From positions 930,001 through 994,000 of the forward strand of contig NZ_LVWJ02000014.1 in NCBI RefSeq assembly GCF_001625015.1: a stretch of 64,000 bases of DNA. Reading direction: 5' to 3'. Source of the DNA: Lewinella sp. 4G2 (GTDB lineage Bacteria; Bacteroidota; Bacteroidia; Chitinophagales; Saprospiraceae). The notes under the pieces are model-generated. The model ran no database searches. It had not been told where the DNA came from and worked only from the letters and a program-made list of their open reading frames with translations. Shown here piece by piece: positions 5,619 to 13,651 of the stretch; positions within the stretch are counted from its first letter, which is position 1; each line of letters starts with the position of its first letter. A program made the position numbers and the translations under genes.

Positions 5619-8216
5619 GTGAAACGTTTCCTACCCTTTTTCTTCCTTTTACTCGGCACCTGCGGCAGCGCCCAACTGATGGCGCAGGCCGTCCTGACCG
5701 GCACGATCACCGACCAGGCCACCGGCGAGCCACTCCCCTTTGCCTCCATCTACGTGCAGGAAACGAAGACCGGATCGGCGAGTAACGCCAACGGACAGTA
5801 CAACGTGAAACTCGCGCCGGGCACCAACAACGTCGTCTTCCAGTACCTCGGTTACCAGACCCTCGTGAAACAGGTGAGCGGCAACAAACGCCTCGACGTA
5901 AAGCTGAACTCCCAGGCCCTCGAACTCGGGACGGTCGAGATCATCAGCGGCGGGGAAGACATCAGCTACAGCGTCATCCGCCGCGCCATCGCGAAGGCGG
6001 ACTACCACCTCAACCAGGTGGAATCCTACGAAGCCGACGTCTACATCAAGGGGACGGGGAAGCTGAACAGCGTCGGCGGCGCCATCAGGCTTCTGGCCGG
6101 GAAGGAAGGCCGTGAGGAGATCGACGAATCCATCGGCCAATCGTTCACGTCGGAATCGACCAGCCGCGTTTATTACACCCGGCCGAATAATTACCGCCAG
6201 GAAGTGATCCAGTCCTACAGCGTTGGGGACGAGCAGATCGACGCTTCCCAGTACGTCTTTTCCACCTTCTACCAACCATTGATTGCGAACTCGATTGTGA
6301 GCCCCCTCCACCCGCGGGCCTTTGGGTACTACAAGTACGAGCAGATCGGCACCTTCATCGACCAGGACCAACTCATCAACAAGATCCGCGTCACGCCCCG
6401 CAGCCGGGGGGAGGATGTTTTTGAAGGCTTCATCTACATTGTGCAGGACGATTGGAGCATCCACAGCCTGGACCTGACGACACCGAAACTGGGCTTCGAC
6501 ATCAACATCAAGCAGAATTACGCCGCCGTGCAGGAACACGTTTGGATGCCCATCACCTCCACCATCGACGTCGTGGGCGGCATCCTCGGCATCAAATTTG
6601 AGTACCACTACCTGAGCACGATTGGCGACTACAGCCTCTCCCTCAACCCCGCCCTGAAGGGTTACGTGGAGGTCATCGACGAAAAGACCCAACCTGAGAT
6701 CGCCCGCCAAGCCAAGGGCAAACGGACCGTAAACGAACTCGAGGAGGCGCTCGGCAACGGCGAATCCGTTACCCGCAAGGACCTCCGCCGCCTGATGAAG
6801 ACCTACAAAAAAGAGGACCGCAAGGAGCGCGAGGAGCCCGAGGTGGTGAGCAATTACTCCTTCGTGGATTCCTCCGCCGTCGTGGTCCGCGATTCCGCCG
6901 CCTGGAAGAGCATCCGTCCCGTTCCCCTTACCATCGAGGAAGTGGAGGGTTACGCCATCGCCGACAGCATATATAAGGTAGAACTGCGTGCAGACTCCGC
7001 CACGACCGATGATGACCTTCGGGCCCGCGGCGACACCACCCGCACGGGGAAGACCCGCCGCTTCAAGATGACGCGCATCCTGCCTCAACCCATTTTCAAC
7101 CCCGTCCAGGGTTACATCATCGGCGCTGATGCGGAGTGGACCCACAACAAAAAAGGCTACGGCTTCGGCGTGCTACCGAGCTACAGCTTCGGGACGGAGG
7201 AGGGCTACCTCGAGCTCAGCGCCTTCTTCGGTAAGAGTGGCATCCGCGAAACGGATACGGAATCCGCGCCGCCCCGTTACCGGATCAGCGGTGGCCAGGG
7301 CTTTCGGGAATTCAACGAAGAGACGGGGATCGACCCCTGGCTAAGTACTTACCTCAACCTTCTGTCGGGCAGGAACTTCACCCGCCTGTACAAGCGCCAG
7401 TACCTCCAGTTTGACTACGCCAAGGCTTACGGGGATGAGTTCAGCGTAGACGCCCGCCTCGCCTACGAAGACCGGAGTTTCCTGCTCAACCAGGCCAATA
7501 ACAACTGGTCCGGGCTGGACGACGAGGAGGTCTACACCCAGAATACGCCCATCAATAATGCGGCGGGGAGGGTAAGTGGCGTCAGCGATGCGGCCACCTT
7601 CCGCGTGGGGGCGACGTGGATGCCCGGCCTCAAGTACCGCGTCTACAATGGCCGCAAGGAGTTAATCGAGGGCAGCGCGCCGGAGATTGGTTTCCAGGTG
7701 CGCCAGGGCATTCCCGACCTGATCAATTCCACGGCGGACTTCACGGAGATCCAGGCTTCCTACCTCAACCGCTTCGACATTGGCCGGAAGGGGAAGGTGC
7801 AATTCCTCGCCCGGGGTGGTTACTTCCTCAACAATGGCAACGTCGACTTCCCGGATTTCCGCCATTTTGCCGGTTCCGAAGTCACGCTCGTGGCGGCCGA
7901 TCCCCTCAGCAGCTACCGCCTCTTACCCTACTACGCTGAGAGCACCAACGAGGAGTACCTGGAGGTCTATGCCCACTATCAATTCCGCAAATTCTTGCTG
8001 ACGCAGATCACCGAACTCAACCTCTTCGGTTTGCGGGAGGACCTGTTCGTCAATTACCTCTACACCCCCACTTCGGATAATTACACCGAGGTTGGCTATT
8101 CATTAGATAAGATCTTCCGGGTGCTCCGCCTGGAGTTCGTCGCCAGCTTCCGCGATGGCCAGTACGATGATTTTGGGGTTCGGTTTGGGGTGGCTACTTC
8201 GTTGGCGGAGTTGTAG
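5619..8216 (+). CDS. DUF5686 and carboxypeptidase-regulatory-like domain outer-membrane protein
   Basis: 865 residues, GTG start followed by a signal peptide (KRFLPFFFLLLGTCGSAQ). Residues ~25-110 are a CarboxypepD_reg-like beta-sandwich (VLTGTITDQATGEPLPFASIYV, NGQYNVKLAPG, YLGYQTLVKQV). The rest resembles the DUF5686 family of Bacteroidota, with many alternating aromatic strands suggesting an outer-membrane beta-barrel towards the C-terminus. It lacks a plug or TonB box, so it is not a typical TonB receptor. Function is unknown. The codons for TCGSAQ are an exact copy of the dispersed 17-bp motif (5656-5672). It appears to stand alone. Confidence 0.88.
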   Translation: MKRFLPFFFLLLGTCGSAQLMAQAVLTGTITDQATGEPLPFASIYVQETKTGSASNANGQYNVKLAPGTNNVVFQYLGYQTLVKQVSGNKRLDVKLNSQALELGTVEIISGGEDISYSVIRRAIAKADYHLNQVESYEADVYIKGTGKLNSVGGAIRLLAGKEGREEIDESIGQSFTSESTSRVYYTRPNNYRQEVIQSYSVGDEQIDASQYVFSTFYQPLIANSIVSPLHPRAFGYYKYEQIGTFIDQDQLINKIRVTPRSRGEDVFEGFIYIVQDDWSIHSLDLTTPKLGFDINIKQNYAAVQEHVWMPITSTIDVVGGILGIKFEYHYLSTIGDYSLSLNPALKGYVEVIDEKTQPEIARQAKGKRTVNELEEALGNGESVTRKDLRRLMKTYKKEDRKEREEPEVVSNYSFVDSSAVVVRDSAAWKSIRPVPLTIEEVEGYAIADSIYKVELRADSATTDDDLRARGDTTRTGKTRRFKMTRILPQPIFNPVQGYIIGADAEWTHNKKGYGFGVLPSYSFGTEEGYLELSAFFGKSGIRETDTESAPPRYRISGGQGFREFNEETGIDPWLSTYLNLLSGRNFTRLYKRQYLQFDYAKAYGDEFSVDARLAYEDRSFLLNQANNNWSGLDDEEVYTQNTPINNAAGRVSGVSDAATFRVGATWMPGLKYRVYNGRKELIEGSAPEIGFQVRQGIPDLINSTADFTEIQASYLNRFDIGRKGKVQFLARGGYFLNNGNVDFPDFRHFAGSEVTLVAADPLSSYRLLPYYAESTNEEYLEVYAHYQFRKFLLTQITELNLFGLREDLFVNYLYTPTSDNYTEVGYSLDKIFRVLRLEFVASFRDGQYDDFGVRFGVATSLAEL

Positions 8217-8235
8217 TTTGGTATTCAGCCGCGGA

Positions 8236-8470
8236 GTTTGCTGTTCATCCGGACGCTTGGAGGATCTCCTACGTCGAACGCTCCAAGGTCCTGTGGATTT
8301 TGGTAGTTGATTGAATGGTTATATTTCTTTAAGGACCTTGGAGCGTGGTCAACTCGCGCGCAGCAAGAGTTGAGTTCCTCCAAGCGTCCGGCCAGCTGTG
8401 GAGTTTGCTGCTCACCCGGACGCTTCAAAACCTAACGTCTGCAGACCACAGACTACAGACCACAGACTAA
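8236..8470. repeat. Long nested inverted repeat between DUF5686 gene and truA
   Basis: Outer arms CCGGACGCTTGGAGGA (8249-8264) and its perfect complement (8376-8391) enclose inner arms ACGCTCCAAGGTCCT (8278-8292) and its perfect complement (8332-8346). The left flank GGAGTTTGCTGTTCAT and the segment at 8400-8416 are near-identical direct repeats, each followed by CCGGACGCTT. The right end (8438-8469) is a CAGACTACAGACCA-type tract reaching the truA start. It could serve as a terminator for the upstream gene, but its size and the direct repeat suggest a dispersed element. Confidence 0.7.
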
Positions 8471-8474
8471 AAAA

Positions 8475-9281
8475 ATGCCCAACCACTACCTCCAACTCTC
8501 CTACGACGGCACCAACTACCAGGGCTACCAGTGGCAACCGGGCGGGCTCATCACGGTGCAGAGTGCCATCGAGGATACGCTGAGCCGCATCCACCGGGCG
8601 AAGGTGACCTTTAATGGGTGCGGGCGGACGGACGCCGGGGTGCATGCCACCCAGTACTACGGGCACTTCCGCACCGAAGGGGCGTTGCCGGATCGGTACC
8701 TCTTCATCCTCAACAAGCAACTGCCGAAGGGGATTGCGGCCCACGATTGTTTCCCGGTACCGGAAAAGGCCCACGCCCGGTTCGACGCTACGGAACGGAC
8801 CTACGATTACTTTTTCCACGCCTGGCCGGACGCCTTCCTGGAACGCTTTTCTTCGCTTCACGACCTCCCCAACTTTGCACCCGCGTTGAGCGCCCAACTC
8901 CTACCGCATCTGGTGGGCGAGCACGATTTCTACGCCTTCTGCAAGACGCCGGAGAAGCACAACACGACGGTCTGCCGCGTCACCAACATCCAGCTGTTTA
9001 CGGACGAGGCGACGGGCACGCGCTACCGGCTCCGCTTCGTGGCCAACCGCTTTTTGCGGGGCATGATCCGCATTTTGGCCAGCGATATCATTGCCGTCGG
9101 GACCGGGCAAACCACCACCGCGGAACTACTTGACTGGCTCAAAACGGGTGAGCGCGAGGAACGCTTCAAGCGCGCGCCGCCGGAAGGGCTTTTTCTCACC
9201 GGCGTCCGTTATCCCTACGCCAATCTCGATCCGGCGCTGCCGCAGGTGCACAGCGGGGGATGGAAGGCACTGGGTGGGTAA
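8475..9281 (+). CDS. truA: tRNA pseudouridine(38-40) synthase
   Basis: TruA isomerises uridines 38-40 in the tRNA anticodon stem. The catalytic aspartate is in GCGRTDAGVHATQYYGHF (D53). Other family blocks are LQLSYDGTNYQGYQWQP at the N-terminus, LNKQLPKGIAAHDC, ARFDATERTYDYFF, HDFYAFCKT and RLRFVANRFLRGMIRIL. Length, 268 residues, is normal. The last codons contain an exact copy of the dispersed 17-bp motif (9233-9249, read as A-L-P-Q-V), so the extreme C-terminus may have been formed by repeat sequence. A CYTH gene lies immediately downstream, convergent, with only a few bases between stops. Confidence 0.95.
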   Translation: MPNHYLQLSYDGTNYQGYQWQPGGLITVQSAIEDTLSRIHRAKVTFNGCGRTDAGVHATQYYGHFRTEGALPDRYLFILNKQLPKGIAAHDCFPVPEKAHARFDATERTYDYFFHAWPDAFLERFSSLHDLPNFAPALSAQLLPHLVGEHDFYAFCKTPEKHNTTVCRVTNIQLFTDEATGTRYRLRFVANRFLRGMIRILASDIIAVGTGQTTTAELLDWLKTGEREERFKRAPPEGLFLTGVRYPYANLDPALPQVHSGGWKALGG

Positions 9282-9284
9282 GCG

Positions 9285-9803
9285 TTAAACCGCTAACAGA
9301 TCACTGTAAGAATTTTGGATCAAATCCGCCTCCCCAACGCCCAGGTACGCCACGTAATGCTGGCACTGGGCGAGTAGCGCATCGTGTTCCGATGGGTCGT
9401 CGCCGATGGCCTCGATCTCGATGAAGGTACCCAGCCCGACGACGGTATCGAGGTGGAATTTGACGTTATCGATGAAGTAGATTTCGCGGTGCTTGTCCAC
9501 TTTGACCCAGGTGCCGAGGGCGGCGTCCAGGGTAGCGGCCAGTTGTTGGGCCTCGGCCTCGCCGGAGAGGACGGTGAGGTTGACGTGGCTGTCCTTCGGC
9601 CCCGCCTGGTTGTTCCGTTGGTAGAAGATGAGGGATTGCTCGATGGTGCCGTGCCGCAGTTTCAGCCGCCCGTCGGGGACGTTGAAGTAGTGGTCCACCT
9701 GGTGGTCAGTACCCCGGAAGTCGGCCTGTCGGTCCAGCAGCAATGCCCGCTGACGGTCGTGATCGGTGGAGGTGGCCTTGATTTCTACGAGGTGCTTTTT
9801 CAT
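9285..9803 (-). CDS. CYTH domain protein (class IV adenylate cyclase / triphosphatase-like)
   Basis: 172-residue single CYTH domain. These proteins form a beta tunnel that binds triphosphates and a divalent metal. Signatures seen: an N-terminal VEIKA (E-x-K form), DRQADFRGTDHQVDHYFNV, GRLKLRHG, SLIFYQR, VKVDKHREIYFIDNVKFHLDTVVGLGTFIEIEA and a C-terminal NSYSDLL. That order fits the adenylate-cyclase-like/thiamine-triphosphatase branch; the substrate cannot be decided from sequence. It is convergent with truA. Confidence 0.85.
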   Translation of the reverse strand: MKKHLVEIKATSTDHDRQRALLLDRQADFRGTDHQVDHYFNVPDGRLKLRHGTIEQSLIFYQRNNQAGPKDSHVNLTVLSGEAEAQQLAATLDAALGTWVKVDKHREIYFIDNVKFHLDTVVGLGTFIEIEAIGDDPSEHDALLAQCQHYVAYLGVGEADLIQNSYSDLLAV

Positions 9804-9924
9804 GGGGGCCGAAGGTAAGTCTGGGGAGAGATTTCCGTTCGCAAACCGGACCAGGGGCTGGCGGAACGAATCCTACCCCAACCCCCGCGAATCCTAATTG
9901 GGGGATTTTACCGCTGCCCGCCAC

Positions 9925-9938
9925 CCCCAAATTTGGGG
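9925..9938. promoter_or_regulatory. Perfect 14-bp palindrome upstream of SH3b gene
   Basis: CCCCAAATTTGGGG, 18 bases before the start at 9957. Its position suggests an operator or transcript hairpin. The regulator is unknown. Confidence 0.4.
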
Positions 9939-9956
9939 TAACCAAAACGTACTACT

Positions 9957-10958
9957 ATGTTCCGTTACCTCATCCAAACCGCCGCCTGCCTGATCGCTTT
10001 CGTCACCTTCGGTGGCTCCCTGGCGGCCCAGAACGTAAACCCCGACCGCAATACGGTCGTCGCTACCAATGGCCTGTTGCTCCGTACCGCACCGTATTCC
10101 GGATCGGAGGTCATCACCGGCGTCCCGTTCGGCGAAACCGTGGATGTCTTCGACCCCTGTGACTACGGGCAAATGACGGCCACGACCATCCGCAACTACT
10201 ACCGGTACGACGAGCCGGGCAAGCGCGCCGAGTACTTTCCGCAGGACGTCAGCGGCCAGTGGGTCCGCGTCAAGTACGGCCGCGATACCGGCTTCGTCTT
10301 CGATGCCTACCTCACCGAGTACTTCACGCCCCCAACCGTCTTTGACGACGACGCCAACGAGGTGGAGCCTGAACTCGTCCTCCTCACGCCGGGGGAAGAC
10401 AACCACGGGGCTATTTACCACCCCGGTAAGTACAACTTCTACGGCGTTTACGATGCCGGCCCCGGGCTGCTGGCCCTCCGCAAGGCGGAAGTCGGGTACT
10501 TCACCGCCGCCCTCGATTTTGAGGCAGCCCTGCTCATCAGCGCCCGCCCGGCGCGGGACCTGTTGTTCATCGTCGGCAGTAAAGCGCCGCTGCGCCCCCA
10601 CACCTTTAAGGCGGAGGGCTTCACCAAGCACTCCCTCATCTACAGTGGGTACGACGGGCCGGATGCGCCGGAGGTCGTCAGCGCCCCTGGCCTGCAATTG
10701 GAAACACCCGGCGTGGATACTTACGCGGAAGGCCCCTCCTTTAGCGTAGTGACGGATGGTGGGGAGATTCCCCTGGTTCCACCCTTCCCCTACGCTGATG
10801 CGGTGGAGTACACTGGCTCGGGCGACATCGATGGTGATGGCGCGCCAGATTACCGCCTCCGCTACGTAACGGGGGAGGCTAGCCGGACGGTGGTATTCCT
10901 GAGCTCGCTGGGGTACCGGGGGACGGCTTCGGGATTGGTGAGTAATCTTTGTTGTTAG
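9957..10958 (+). CDS. Secreted SH3b-domain protein of unknown function
   Basis: 333 residues with a signal peptide (about 1-24, ending GGSLAAQ). Residues ~35-120 form a bacterial SH3-like domain: TNGLLLRTAPYSGSEVITGVPFGETVDV, then QWVRVKYGRDTGFVFDAYLTEY. Such domains often bind cell-wall or periplasmic ligands. The C-terminal two thirds (VLLTPGEDNHGAIYHPG..., ending YTGSGDIDGDGAPDYRLRY) is unrecognised; DIDGDGAPDY resembles a calcium-binding FG-GAP/dockerin-type loop. No T9SS domain is present, so a periplasmic or outer-membrane-associated location is inferred. Confidence 0.75.
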   Translation: MFRYLIQTAACLIAFVTFGGSLAAQNVNPDRNTVVATNGLLLRTAPYSGSEVITGVPFGETVDVFDPCDYGQMTATTIRNYYRYDEPGKRAEYFPQDVSGQWVRVKYGRDTGFVFDAYLTEYFTPPTVFDDDANEVEPELVLLTPGEDNHGAIYHPGKYNFYGVYDAGPGLLALRKAEVGYFTAALDFEAALLISARPARDLLFIVGSKAPLRPHTFKAEGFTKHSLIYSGYDGPDAPEVVSAPGLQLETPGVDTYAEGPSFSVVTDGGEIPLVPPFPYADAVEYTGSGDIDGDGAPDYRLRYVTGEASRTVVFLSSLGYRGTASGLVSNLCC

Positions 10959-11571
10959 TGGGTTGCTTGCTGCGCAAGTGTTTTCTACAAGAAGGATAGG
11001 GAGATAAGGAGGAATAAGGGGTGTGGCACTTGCGGCAGCACCTCCTTTTTCTCCTTAACCTTCTTATTCACCTTGTCGAAAACAATAGCGTTTGCTTGCT
11101 GCGCAAGTGTTTTCAACAAGAAGGATAGGGAGATAAAGAGGAATAAGGGGTGTGACACGCGCGGCAGCAACTTCTTTTTCTTCTTATCCTTCTTTTCCCC
11201 CTTGTCGAAAACAATAGCGTTTGCTTGCTACGCAAGGTTTTCTACAAGAAGGATAGGGCGATAAAGAGGAATAAGGGGTGTGACACGCGCGGTAGCACCT
11301 TCTTTTTCTTCTTAATCTTCTTATTCACCCTGTCGAAAACTAAATATTGTTGCAGCTTAATAGGGCCTAACCCGCGTAGCCAAACCAAGAAACAACCCCA
11401 ACCGATTGCAATTTCGGCGGGAAAGGCCAGGCTACCCATACTCACCTACGTTGGGGGGGCTGGGTGCTTGGCCATTCTTTTGGGGGAGGCCCAATCCGTA
11501 GCCAAATGTCCGCTTGGCGGTGTGAATTGGTTGGGAAATGGGGCATCTTGGGCTTTCCCAAAACGATCAAC
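10959..11571. repeat. Three tandem 104-bp hairpin repeats upstream of xylanase
   Basis: Units at 10980-11083, 11109-11212 and 11237-11340 are each exactly 104 bp. They begin GTTTTC(T/A)ACAAG and end CTTGTCGAAAAC or its close variant, with purine-rich left and pyrimidine-rich right arms. The conserved spacer reads AATAGCGTTTGCTTGC then TGCGCAAG. The centres (GCACTTGCGGCAGCACC in unit 1) resemble the dispersed 17-bp motif. A fourth unit lies after the xylanase gene at 13453-13556. The remainder up to 11571 shows no gene. An ATG at 11464 could extend the xylanase but codes non-secretory residues. Confidence 0.85.
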
Positions 11572-13428
11572 ATGCGCTCGACGATTACCCGGATCTGCCT
11601 CCTCTTCGCCACGTTCACTGCCGTGGTTTCCCTTTCGGCCCAGACGCCACTGAAGGACATTGCGGACCAGAAGAAGGTCTACGTCGGCAACATCATCAGT
11701 AACCAGCACCTGGATAACCCCGCTGGGTTTAACGGTGGCCGGGCGGACGCGAACCTCCGCGGCGAATACAACGCGGCGGTGCTGGAGAACTACATGAAGA
11801 TGTCCTTCGTGCTCCCCTTCCGCGAGCCGGCGAACATCCACGAGTTGACGGTGGACCAACTGCGGGGGCAACTCCGGACGAGCCAGATGGAAACTTTCCT
11901 CAGCCGCTCCGGCTGGCAGGGACTTCGCAAGCGGGGGCACGCCATGATCTGGTTCAGCCAGGCCCCCGCGTGGCTCAACAACAGCGCACCGAGTTGGACG
12001 GCGGAGCAGGTATTCGACTTTTCCCGGAAGTACATTCTCGCCCTTGGCCAGGTCGCCGGCGATCGGATTGAGGAGTGGGACGTCATCAACGAAGCCATCT
12101 CGGATAATTTCCCCGCTACCTGGCGCCCCGGCACCTGGTATCGCAAGGCCAACGACGGCTCAGAAACGAGTTGGGGGACGGCCACCTACGAGAATTACAT
12201 CAAGATGCTCTTCGTCTGGGCGCGGGAGGCGCAGCCCAATTCCCGCCTGTATTACAACGATTACTCCATCGAGCGTTTCGGTTCTTCCACGAACAGCAAG
12301 AATGGATTCATGCGGTCCAAATTCAAAGCGCTGCGGGCGTGTGGGGCGCCGGTGGATGGGATTGGTTTTCAGTCCCACTTCGTCCTGAGTAACCTGGTAA
12401 GCAGCACCGGGGCGATGAATACGAGTTTCCTCCGGAGCGTCCGCCAAACGATGGAGGACCTCGATGCGGCGGGGCTGGACGTAGCCATCACCGAGCTCGA
12501 TATTCGGATCTGTAACAACGGCCGGCCGGAAGCCTTTCAGGAAACAGCTTTCCGGGAATTCGTCGCCATGGCCCTTTCCCAACCCAACTGTCGGGAGCTA
12601 CTTTTCTGGGGCTTGCGGGATGAGGATAACTGGATCACGCTTACCAACAATCCGCCCTTCAACGGCTGCCAGGATGCGGCCATCTTCGAAGGCAACTACG
12701 TACCCAAGGCCGCCTACAACGGCGTAGTCGACGCCCTCAACGGACTGCCGGATCGGGACGAATACGGCTTCGCGGAACTCGTGGCCGGAGACGCCGGGCC
12801 CGCCGATTGTGGTGGAGAGCCCGATTTGGGTGGAGACGCCATCCTGGCCGTCGTGGCGCCGGATATCGTCCGCCAGGGCGAGACCGTCAACGTAGAGGTG
12901 ACTTACGAATCGGCCACCAACCGCGATATCGTGATTTACTTTCAGTACGACCGCAACCCCTATACCGTCTTCCAGGAAGCCCGCTTGGCCGTGACCCAGG
13001 GTGAAGGCACCGTTTCCATCCCGGTGGCCATCCCGAACGACGTGCCGATTGCCGCGGACGATTACCAGTTCCAAACCCTCATCGCCACCACCGGGGGCGG
13101 CTGGAACGAGCGGATCTCTAACATCGAGAAAACGGACATTGACGTCGTAAGCGGCGCCACTTCCATCACCAGCCCCGGCGGGGACCAGTTCGTGGCCAGC
13201 GCTTTTCCTAACCCTACGGATGGGCGGGTAAAGCTGGCTCTCCGGTCAGCACCCGTCGTTACGGATTACGTAGTTTTCAACGCTACTGGCCAGTTGGTGC
13301 AACAAGGTCAGGCGCCAATTGGCGTTACTGATCTATCCCTTATTTTGGCGGATGTGCCGGCGGGCTTGTATACGGTGGTGCTGCAGCGTGGGGGTAGGTC
13401 TAATGTGGTGCGGGTGGTGCGGTTGTAG
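11572..13428 (+). CDS. GH10 endo-1,4-beta-xylanase with T9SS sorting domain
   Basis: 618-residue secreted enzyme cutting internal beta-1,4-xylan bonds. A signal peptide (MRSTITRICLLFATFTAVVSLSAQ) fixes the start at 11572. The GH10 barrel covers about residues 40-390. The acid/base is the E in EWDVINEA (E174) and the nucleophile the E in AITELDIRI (E308). ELLFWGLRDEDNW is the usual GH10 barrel end. A beta-sandwich (about 440-530; PDIVRQGETVNVEVTYES, ISNIEKTDIDVV) follows, then a T9SS type A domain (about 545-618; ASAFPNPTDGRVKL, ADVPAGLYTVVLQ, VRVVRL), so it is exported through the outer membrane and probably anchored. Hairpin repeats flank it on both sides. Confidence 0.93.
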   Translation: MRSTITRICLLFATFTAVVSLSAQTPLKDIADQKKVYVGNIISNQHLDNPAGFNGGRADANLRGEYNAAVLENYMKMSFVLPFREPANIHELTVDQLRGQLRTSQMETFLSRSGWQGLRKRGHAMIWFSQAPAWLNNSAPSWTAEQVFDFSRKYILALGQVAGDRIEEWDVINEAISDNFPATWRPGTWYRKANDGSETSWGTATYENYIKMLFVWAREAQPNSRLYYNDYSIERFGSSTNSKNGFMRSKFKALRACGAPVDGIGFQSHFVLSNLVSSTGAMNTSFLRSVRQTMEDLDAAGLDVAITELDIRICNNGRPEAFQETAFREFVAMALSQPNCRELLFWGLRDEDNWITLTNNPPFNGCQDAAIFEGNYVPKAAYNGVVDALNGLPDRDEYGFAELVAGDAGPADCGGEPDLGGDAILAVVAPDIVRQGETVNVEVTYESATNRDIVIYFQYDRNPYTVFQEARLAVTQGEGTVSIPVAIPNDVPIAADDYQFQTLIATTGGGWNERISNIEKTDIDVVSGATSITSPGGDQFVASAFPNPTDGRVKLALRSAPVVTDYVVFNATGQLVQQGQAPIGVTDLSLILADVPAGLYTVVLQRGGRSNVVRVVRL

Positions 13429-13452
13429 TGCGAATTCTGCTTGCTGCGTTAG

Positions 13453-13556
13453 GTTTTCAACAAGAAGGATAGGGCGATAAAGAGGAAAAAGAGGTATGGC
13501 GCGTGCGGCAGCACCTTCTTTTCCTCCTTAACCTCCTTTTCCCCCTTGTCGAAAAC
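13453..13556. repeat. 104-bp hairpin repeat, fourth copy
   Basis: Same 104-bp length and ends (GTTTTCAACAAGAAGGATAG at the left, CTTGTCGAAAAC at the right) as the three units before the xylanase gene. It is preceded by TGCTTGCTGCG as they are. With them it brackets the xylanase gene. Confidence 0.85.
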
Positions 13557-13651
13557 AGTAGCCCTCTACATGTGCGCAAAGCCCCGGACGAATAATGTTA
13601 GCCAAGCCAGCCCCGGAAAACCAAACCCCCGGTGCAATTCGTTCCCACCCC

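Noticed and set aside
10980-11340. CRISPR array
   Set aside because: Units are 104 bp with near-identical 25-bp spacers and inverted ends, not short repeats with unique spacers; no cas genes nearby.
11464-11571. Longer xylanase start at 11464
   Set aside because: The signal peptide begins at 11572; upstream codons would bury it and block export.
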